Source: an uncultured Paracoccaceae bacterium (GTDB lineage: Bacteria; Pseudomonadota; Alphaproteobacteria; Rhodobacterales; Rhodobacteraceae). Taken from it: DNA of 43,385 nucleotides. The position numbers were made by a program, and so were the translations under genes. Below the pieces are notes generated by a model. The model was not told the DNA's origin. It worked only from the letters and a program-made list of their open reading frames with translations, and ran no database searches. The stretch is taken from NCBI GenBank assembly GCA_937146765.1, contig CAKZRP010000018.1, positions 1 through 43,385 on the forward strand, written 5' to 3'. Shown here in pieces: positions 38,450-43,385 of the stretch. Numbering within the stretch: the first letter of the stretch is position 1; each line of letters begins with the position of its first letter.

Positions 38450-39226
38450 ATGACCCTTTCCCGTTTCAAGACCCTCGCTCTGAGCCTCGGCATGTTGTCA
38501 GCCCTGTTTGTTGCATCGCCCGCACAGGCGACCGAGGTCGACCCTATCCGCATCTTTGCCGCGGCCAGCCTCAAGACGGCTCTCGATCAAGTCTCCGAAG
38601 CCTATGAAAAGGAAACCGGAAATTCGGTCACTCTGGCCTATGGCGGGTCCTCGACCATGGCCCGACAGATTGCCCTTGGCGCTCCGGCCGACCTCTTTTT
38701 GTCCGCCAATACCGCGTGGATGGACTACCTGGCAGACCAAGGCATGATCGTGGCTGACAGCCGGGCAGACCTTCTGCGCAATTCTCTGGTGGTGATTGCC
38801 TCGGCCACCGCAACGCCCCTGACCGATCTGGCGGCTTTGCCGGCCGCCCTGACCACAGGCAGATTGGCCATGGCGCAGACCGACGCGGTGCCCGCCGGTA
38901 TCTATGGCAAGGCAGCGCTTGAGTCTGCAGGGGTCTGGGACGAGGTGGCGCCACGGGTTGCAGAAACCGACAATGTCCGCGCGGCTCTGGCATTGGTATC
39001 GACCGGTGCAGCCCCGTTCGGCATCGTCTATGCCACGGACGCGCATGCGGATCCGAGGGTCAGGATCGCCTTCGCCATAGACGATGCCCTGCATCCGCGC
39101 ATCGTTTACCCAGTGGCTTTGATAAAGGAGTCAGAGCCCGCCCGCGCCTTCTTGCGCTACCTTCAAACCCCGACCGCAACGACCCTCTTTGAAGAACAGG
39201 GGTTCATCCCTCTCTCGGAGCATTAA
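38450..39226 (+). CDS. modA: Molybdate ABC transporter binding protein ModA
   Basis: The 258-residue protein has a signal peptide (SLGMLSALFVASPAQA) and ModA motifs: IFAAASLKTALDQVS, YGGSSTMARQIALGAPADLFLSAN, GRLAMAQTDAVPAGIYGKAAL, and a final FLRYLQTPTATTLFEEQGF. It binds molybdate or tungstate in the periplasm. I chose ATG 38450 since the signal peptide begins there; the frame is open from 38390 but those 20 residues look non-coding. The stop overlaps modB (TAATG). No molybdenum-sensing ModE gene is seen beside it. Confidence 0.94.
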   Translation: MTLSRFKTLALSLGMLSALFVASPAQATEVDPIRIFAAASLKTALDQVSEAYEKETGNSVTLAYGGSSTMARQIALGAPADLFLSANTAWMDYLADQGMIVADSRADLLRNSLVVIASATATPLTDLAALPAALTTGRLAMAQTDAVPAGIYGKAALESAGVWDEVAPRVAETDNVRAALALVSTGAAPFGIVYATDAHADPRVRIAFAIDDALHPRIVYPVALIKESEPARAFLRYLQTPTATTLFEEQGFIPLSEH

Positions 39227-39930
39227 TGCTGGACGGTACCCCCTGGTTCGGACCTGCGGAATGGACTGCCGTGCGCCTTTCGGTGCGGGTGGCCTTCTGG
39301 GCGATGCTCACCAGCCTTCCCTTGGGCATCGCTGTTGCCTGGCTGCTGGCGCGACGGGATTTCCCGGGCAAGCAGGTCCTGAACGGTTTGGTGCATCTGC
39401 CCCTGATCCTGCCCCCGGTGGTGACCGGGTATCTGCTGCTGCTGTGTTTTGGCCCCTACGGGCCACTTGGGCGCATCCTGGAGGCTTATGGCCTTGGCTT
39501 GGCCTTCCGCTGGACCGGAGCATCGCTTGCGGCAGCGATCATGGGCTTTCCGCTCATGGTACGTTCGATCCGATTGTCGTTTGAACTGGTCGATCCCAAC
39601 CTGGAGCAGGCAGCGGCTACGCTTGGGGCATCGCCGCTCTGGATCTTCTGCTCCGTGACCCTGCCGATGGCCTTGCCCGGGGTGATCGCCGGAGCGGTTC
39701 TGGCTTTTGCCAAGGCGATGGGGGAATTTGGGGCCACCATCACCTTTGTCGCCAATATCCCCAGCGAAACTCAGACTCTGCCCTCAGCAATCTATTCCTT
39801 CCTGCAGGTTCCAGATGGCGAGACGGCGGCCCTGCGCCTCGTTCTGGTCTCGGTGGCCATTTCCTTTGCGGCCTTGATGGTCTCCGAAGCCCTGAACCGC
39901 AGGGTGTCACGAGCCAGAGGGCGCGCATGA
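39226..39930 (+). CDS. modB: Molybdate ABC transporter permease ModB
   Basis: The 234-residue permease has about five to six membrane segments, the opening TAVRLSVRVAFWAML, LPLILPPVVTGYLLLL, and the ABC-facing loop EQAAATLGASPLWIFCSVTLPMALPG then AKAMGEFGATITFVAN. It forms the membrane channel for ModA and ModC. Start and stop both overlap the neighbouring mod genes (1 and 4 bp). Confidence 0.96.
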   Translation: MLDGTPWFGPAEWTAVRLSVRVAFWAMLTSLPLGIAVAWLLARRDFPGKQVLNGLVHLPLILPPVVTGYLLLLCFGPYGPLGRILEAYGLGLAFRWTGASLAAAIMGFPLMVRSIRLSFELVDPNLEQAAATLGASPLWIFCSVTLPMALPGVIAGAVLAFAKAMGEFGATITFVANIPSETQTLPSAIYSFLQVPDGETAALRLVLVSVAISFAALMVSEALNRRVSRARGRA

Positions 39931-41015
39931 GTTTTGAAATAGACATCACGCTGCAACAAGGCGCGTTCCGGCTCGACGCCCGCTTCACTGCCCCTGCAGG
40001 GGTGACCGTGCTTTTCGGCCGCTCCGGCTCGGGCAAGACCACTCTCGTCAATGCGGTGGCGGGTCTCGTCCGACCTCAAAAAGGCCTGATCAAGATTGGC
40101 GAGCGGGTTCTCTTTGACTCGCATTCCGGCACCATGCTGCCGCCTCGTCAGCGCAGACTGGGCTATATCTTTCAGGACGGACGTCTTTTCCCGCATCTCT
40201 CGGTACGCAAGAACCTGCTTTACGGGCATCGCCTGCTGCCTGCTGCCCGCCGGACCGAAGCCTTTGACCAGATCGTCGACATGTTGGGCCTCGATCTGCT
40301 GCTGGACCGTCGGCCTGCCCAGCTTTCCGGCGGCGAAAGACAGCGGGTTGCTATCGGTCGGGCGCTATTGGCCGCACCGGAAGTCCTGTTGGCGGACGAG
40401 CCTCTGACCGCCCTAGACATGCCGCGCAAGATGGAGATCCTGCCCTATTTCGAGCGGATCCGGGATGAATTGAAGCTGCCCATTCTCTACGTCAGTCATT
40501 CGGCGGCCGAAGTGGCCAGGCTCGCGACTACGGTCGTCGTGCTGGACCGGGGACGGATCACCCAGGTGGGATCTGCGGGTGATGTTCTCTCCGACCCGCA
40601 GGTGGCGCCGACAGGCGTCCGCAACCTGAGTTCTCTTCTGCGGGCCCGTCTGGTGGTTCAACACGCCGACGGGTTGAGCGAATTGGACGCCGGCGGGATT
40701 GCATTGCTGGTGCCGCGTGTCTCGGCCGAGCTCGGCACCATGGTGCGGCTGCGGATCAGCGCGCATGAAGTGATCCTGTCCGATCGCGCTCCGACGGGTC
40801 TGTCGGCGTTGAACGTCCTTCCCGGTGAGATCACGGGCCTGCGAACCGGCGAAGGGCCGGGGGCCCTGGTGACACTCTCCACTGCGGCGGGCCCGCTGGT
40901 GGCCCGCGTGACCCAACGCTCGGCGCGCGCGCTGGGACTTGCCATCGGCAACAGGTCCTACGCGATTGTGAAATCGGTCGCGATCGCGCCGGAGGATGTC
41001 GGCGGCGGGGGCTAG
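39927..41015 (+). CDS. modC: Molybdate ABC transporter ATPase ModC
   Basis: The 362-residue ATPase has Walker A GRSGSGKTTLVNA, a Q-loop (YIFQDGRLFPHLSV), signature LSGGERQRVAIGRALL, Walker B VLLADEPLTALD and the switch His (YVSHS). The last about 130 residues form the TOBE domain (MVRLRISAHEVILSDRAPTGLSALNVLPGEI) that binds oxyanion and may regulate transport. This matches normal ModC length and completes modABC. Confidence 0.96.
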   Translation: MSFEIDITLQQGAFRLDARFTAPAGVTVLFGRSGSGKTTLVNAVAGLVRPQKGLIKIGERVLFDSHSGTMLPPRQRRLGYIFQDGRLFPHLSVRKNLLYGHRLLPAARRTEAFDQIVDMLGLDLLLDRRPAQLSGGERQRVAIGRALLAAPEVLLADEPLTALDMPRKMEILPYFERIRDELKLPILYVSHSAAEVARLATTVVVLDRGRITQVGSAGDVLSDPQVAPTGVRNLSSLLRARLVVQHADGLSELDAGGIALLVPRVSAELGTMVRLRISAHEVILSDRAPTGLSALNVLPGEITGLRTGEGPGALVTLSTAAGPLVARVTQRSARALGLAIGNRSYAIVKSVAIAPEDVGGGG

Positions 41016-41024
41016 CCCTCCATT

Positions 41025-41034
41025 TAATAGATAA
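41025..41034 (+). promoter_or_regulatory. BioR-type box upstream of bioMNY
   Basis: TAATAGATAA matches the alphaproteobacterial BioR consensus TTATMKATAA at nine of ten positions, 85 bp before bioM in an AT-rich stretch (41022-41045) unlike the GC-rich surroundings. The overlapping GATAAT/TAATAT could be the -10. BioR, a GntR-family repressor responding to biotin, is known to control biotin uptake genes in this group. Confidence 0.72.
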
Positions 41035-41119
41035 TATATTCTTTTCAAGACACCAAAACTCCCCTATAGGCAGGGTCAGACACCTCCGGTCGACTGCTAC
41101 CAAGGGATTTTGCATCGCG

Positions 41120-41800
41120 ATGATCGAGCTCGAAACTGTCAGCCTGTCTTACGAAGGGCGCAGCGTTCTTCACGATATCTCGCTGACGCTGACCGAACGC
41201 CGGATCGCGATTGTCGGAAGCAACGGCAGCGGCAAGAGCAACTTTGCACGTCTTCTCAATGGTTTGCGCCTTCCGACTGAGGGGCGGGTCCGTGTCGATG
41301 GCCTCGACACCCGAAGCGCGGGCAGGGAGGTTCGCCGCAAGGTCGGATTTGTCTTCCAGAACCCTGACAATCAGATCGTCTTCCCCTTGGTTTCCGAAGA
41401 CGTGGCCTTCGGCCTGAAGAACCAGCGCGTCGCGCCCGCCGAGCGTGACCGTCTGGTCAAGGAAATCCTGACCCACTACGACCTATGGTCGCTGCGCGAT
41501 CACCCCAGCCACAATCTGAGCGGCGGCCAGAAGCAACTGCTCGCCATAGCCGGTGTCCTGGTGATGCAGCCCGACTATGTGGTGATGGATGAGCCGACGA
41601 CCCTCCTTGATCTGCGGAACAAGCTGCGGATCGAGCGGGCCATCGCGGCGCTCGCGCAGACGACAATTGTGGTCACACATGACCTTGATCTGATTTCCGA
41701 TTTTGATCGGGTCATCGTCTTCGATCGGGGACGCATTTTGGCCGATGATTGCCCCGGACCCGCGTTGCGGCGCTACGTCGGAGCCATGCAGGATGCTTGA
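41120..41800 (+). CDS. bioM: Biotin ECF transporter ATPase BioM
   Basis: The 226-residue CbiO-type ATPase has Walker A VGSNGSGKSNFARLLNG, VFQNPDNQIVFPLVSEDVAFG (the energy-coupling-factor Q-helix region), signature LSGGQKQLLAIAGVL, Walker B YVVMDEPTTLLD and VVTHDLDL. Together with the T component and BioY directly after it, this is the group I BioMNY biotin transporter. It overlaps bioN by 8 bp. Confidence 0.94.
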   Translation: MIELETVSLSYEGRSVLHDISLTLTERRIAIVGSNGSGKSNFARLLNGLRLPTEGRVRVDGLDTRSAGREVRRKVGFVFQNPDNQIVFPLVSEDVAFGLKNQRVAPAERDRLVKEILTHYDLWSLRDHPSHNLSGGQKQLLAIAGVLVMQPDYVVMDEPTTLLDLRNKLRIERAIAALAQTTIVVTHDLDLISDFDRVIVFDRGRILADDCPGPALRRYVGAMQDA

Positions 41801-42383
41801 TCTCTACATCCCCGGTCAGTCCGCCCTTCACCGTCTGGCTCCCGGATGGAAGATCCTTGGCCTGTTGCTGGCCGGATCCTTGCTCTTTGCCCTCGACCAG
41901 ATCGGGTTCAGCCTCCTGCTGGGCGCGTTTACCCTTGGGCTCTATGCGCTGGCCGGTTTCGGGCCGCATCAGGTCTGGACACAGCTGCGTCCCGCGCTCT
42001 GGGTGTTTGCCCTGATCTTTCTGGCGCAGGTGCTCTTCGTCGATTGGCGCGTCGGCATCTTTGTGATCATCCGATTTGCCGTGCTGCTGCTGCTCGCAGG
42101 CCTTCTGACCCTCACCACCCGCTCCAGCGAGATTCTCGACGGGTTCGAGAAGGGCATGGCCCCCTTGCGCCGGTTCGGAGTGCAAACCGAAAAGGTCAGC
42201 CTGGCCATCTCGCTGACCCTGCGGTTCATTCCTGTGCTCGCAGCGGTCGTTCAGGAGGTACGCGAAGCCCAACGCACCCGCGGGCTGGAAAGGAACCTTG
42301 TCGCCCTCGCGTTGCCCAGCCTCATTCGCACGCTTCGAATGTCCGAAGAGATATCAGACGCAATCGATGCCCGCGGGTTTTGA
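41793..42383 (+). CDS. bioN: Biotin ECF transporter T component BioN
   Basis: The 196-residue short EcfT protein has four to five membrane segments and the two coupling-helix motifs seen as REAQRTRGLE and SDAIDARGF (A-R-G type) that contact the ATPase. BioN is shorter than most EcfT proteins (about 200 against 260 residues), which fits. The start is ATG 41793, overlapping the bioM stop by 8 bp; longer reading from 41703 lies inside bioM. Confidence 0.93.
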   Translation: MLDLYIPGQSALHRLAPGWKILGLLLAGSLLFALDQIGFSLLLGAFTLGLYALAGFGPHQVWTQLRPALWVFALIFLAQVLFVDWRVGIFVIIRFAVLLLLAGLLTLTTRSSEILDGFEKGMAPLRRFGVQTEKVSLAISLTLRFIPVLAAVVQEVREAQRTRGLERNLVALALPSLIRTLRMSEEISDAIDARGF

Positions 42384-42412
42384 CCGCCTCACTCACCAAG
42401 GACCTAACCACC

Positions 42413-42946
42413 ATGAAAACCAAGGACATTGTCCTCATTTCCCTGTTTGCCGCCCTCACCGCGGCGCTCGGACTGATCCCTCAGATCATGCTCCCCATCG
42501 GGGTTCCGATCACCGCACAATCGATGGGGGTCATGCTTGCAGGCGCTGTGCTGGGCGCCAAGCGCGGCAGTCTCGCCATTGTGTTGTTTCTCGGGCTTGT
42601 CGCGGCGGGTCTTCCCCTCCTGTCCGGTGGGCGTGGCGGCGCGGCAGTGTTTTTCGGTGCGTCCGGCGGTTTCCTGATCGGCTTTCCCATCGGCGCCTTT
42701 GTGATCGGGTTCCTGTTTGATCGCCATCGCGGAAAGCCACCCATGCTAATGTCCATCCTCTACGTTCTCGTCGGTGGCATCGGCGTGGTCTATCTGATCG
42801 GCGTTCCCTGGCTTGCCGAAGTGGCCGCGCTGCCGCTGGAGAAAGCCTTTATCGGATCCGCTGGTTTCCTTCCCGGCGACGCCATCAAGGCCATCCTGGC
42901 TGCAATTGTGGCGCGAGCCGTACGCCGCGCCCTGCCAGCGCTTTAA
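42413..42946 (+). CDS. bioY: Biotin-binding membrane protein BioY
   Basis: The 177-residue S component has six predicted membrane helices and BioY motifs: PIGVPITAQSMGVMLAGAVLG, LGLVAAGLPLLSGGRGG, GGFLIGFPIGAFVIG, and GDAIKAILAA near the end. It binds biotin in the membrane and works with BioMN. It starts 29 bp after bioN with AAGGACC before the ATG. Codon use resembles bioMN. Confidence 0.95.
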   Translation: MKTKDIVLISLFAALTAALGLIPQIMLPIGVPITAQSMGVMLAGAVLGAKRGSLAIVLFLGLVAAGLPLLSGGRGGAAVFFGASGGFLIGFPIGAFVIGFLFDRHRGKPPMLMSILYVLVGGIGVVYLIGVPWLAEVAALPLEKAFIGSAGFLPGDAIKAILAAIVARAVRRALPAL

Positions 42947-42950
42947 AATC

Positions 42951-42984
42951 AGCGCCCGGGTCAGAACCAACTGGCCCGGACGCT
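42951..42984 (+). terminator. Hairpin after bioY
   Basis: AGCGCCCGGG (42951-42960) pairs with CCCGGACGCT (42975-42984) with one mismatch across a 14-base loop, just after the bioY stop. There is no T-run, so it is a weak terminator call. Confidence 0.5.
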
Positions 42985-43087
42985 ACATTACATAATCATC
43001 ATTATGCAGTTAAGCGGTTTGTAGCGGAGCGCGCTACCCTGAAGTGCGACTCCTATTAGAAAACAAAGAGTTATCTATTAGGAGCTC

Positions 43088-43345
43088 ATGACCGAGTTTA
43101 CCAGTCGAGCCATGCTGAAATGGGCCACCGAAAACACCGTCCCGTGGCACTACATGGATCCCGGTAATCCGCAGCAAAATGCGTTCATCGAGAGCTTTAA
43201 CGGTAGCCTCCGGGACGAGCTGCTGAACGAGGAGATCTTCGACAGCCTGGACGACGCGCGGCGCAAATTGGCCCTTTGGCGCGACGACTATAACACGGTT
43301 GCTGTGATCAGTAACCGGTGTTCCGATCACACCTTGGCGACGTAG
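43088..43345 (+). pseudogene. IS3-family transposase OrfB fragment
   Basis: The frame encodes the end of the DDE integrase domain of an IS3-family Orf[42 protein letters not shown] with the catalytic Glu, then [21 protein letters not shown]. The N-terminal half and first two catalytic Asp are missing: homology begins near 43091 right after an unrelated AT-rich stretch. After NTV (about 43300) the expected R-P-H-S-S-L is replaced by unrelated residues, so the 3' end is broken too. It is a dead remnant and probably not expressed. Confidence 0.85.
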
Positions 43346-43385
43346 CTCCAGGGCATGAGGTCGGCGATACTGCTCTGCATGTGAC
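43301..43385 (-). mobile_element. Possible end of an IS66-type element with transposase C-terminus
   Basis: On the - strand, a frame entering at the window edge reads [15 protein letters not shown] and stops at 43327, like the C-terminus of IS66-family TnpC (D-x-L-[LM]-P-W). The + strand has GTAACCGG at 43311-43318, fitting IS66 ends that begin GTAA, and the IS3 fragment loses homology just before it. TGTGATC (43303-43309) and GATCACA (43325-43331) form an inverted repeat over this end. The call rests on 18 residues and context only. Confidence 0.4.

Noticed and set aside
42991..43006. CATAAT-CATC-ATTATG inverted repeat as a BioR or other operator
   Set aside because: It lies after bioY next to insertion-sequence debris, has no gene downstream to control, and does not match the BioR consensus.

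Overview
The window looks like chromosomal DNA of a GC-rich alphaproteobacterium, most likely a member of the Rhodobacteraceae/roseobacter group. This is inferred from several features together: an energy-coupling-factor biotin transporter (bioMNY) behind a near-perfect BioR-type box, a TRAP transporter operon for a sugar acid, an alphaproteobacterial style chemotaxis cluster, and a methyl-accepting protein ending in an aromatic W-x-x-F tether. There is no rRNA or tRNA gene and no CRISPR array. Genes are tightly packed, with many 1-4 bp start/stop overlaps.

Region 1 (1-20527) is a type VI secretion (T6SS) half-locus. On the + strand it runs: an unusual sheath-like protein (TssB-like and TssC-like segments in one chain, flanked by acidic repeats; its 5' end lies outside the window), VgrG, a small DUF6931-like protein, a 28-residue micro-ORF, the FHA protein TagH, TssK, TssL with an OmpA-like tail, TssM, TagF and the PP2C phosphatase PppA. 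Convergent on the - strand are an OmpA-family protein and the kinase PpkA, whose periplasmic part looks like BON plus DUF4384. PpkA, PppA, TagH and TagF are the parts of the threonine-phosphorylation switch that controls T6SS firing. An M15-type peptidoglycan peptidase (+) and a caspase-like/Sel1/peptidoglycan-binding protein (-) follow. TssA, Hcp, TssE, TssF, TssG, ClpV, PAAR and TssJ are not in the window; most are probably upstream.

Region 2 (20624-29990) is a chemotaxis cluster in two divergent operons bounded by strong hairpin terminators: mcp-cheB-cheD on the - strand, and STAS-cheY-cheA-cheW-cheR-cheY-(CheZ/CheT-like) on the + strand. CheB has a degenerate receiver domain. The last small gene carries a D-x-x-x-Q motif like that of CheZ phosphatase.

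Region 3 (30019-38358) is a sugar-acid catabolic operon on the - strand: TRAP transporter dctPQM, a PdxA-family dehydrogenase, an enolase-superfamily sugar-acid dehydratase, a DHDPS-family dehydratase and an alpha-ketoglutaric semialdehyde dehydrogenase. A divergent GntR/FCD regulator sits beside a perfect TTTGTATACAAA operator that overlaps the likely dctP promoter. The inferred route is pentonate -> 2-keto-3-deoxy-pentonate -> alpha-ketoglutaric semialdehyde -> 2-oxoglutarate.

Region 4 (38420-42984) holds molybdate uptake (modABC) followed by biotin uptake (bioMNY). Region 5 (about 43088-43385) is insertion-sequence debris: an IS3-family transposase fragment broken by what looks like the end of an IS66-type element that continues beyond the window.
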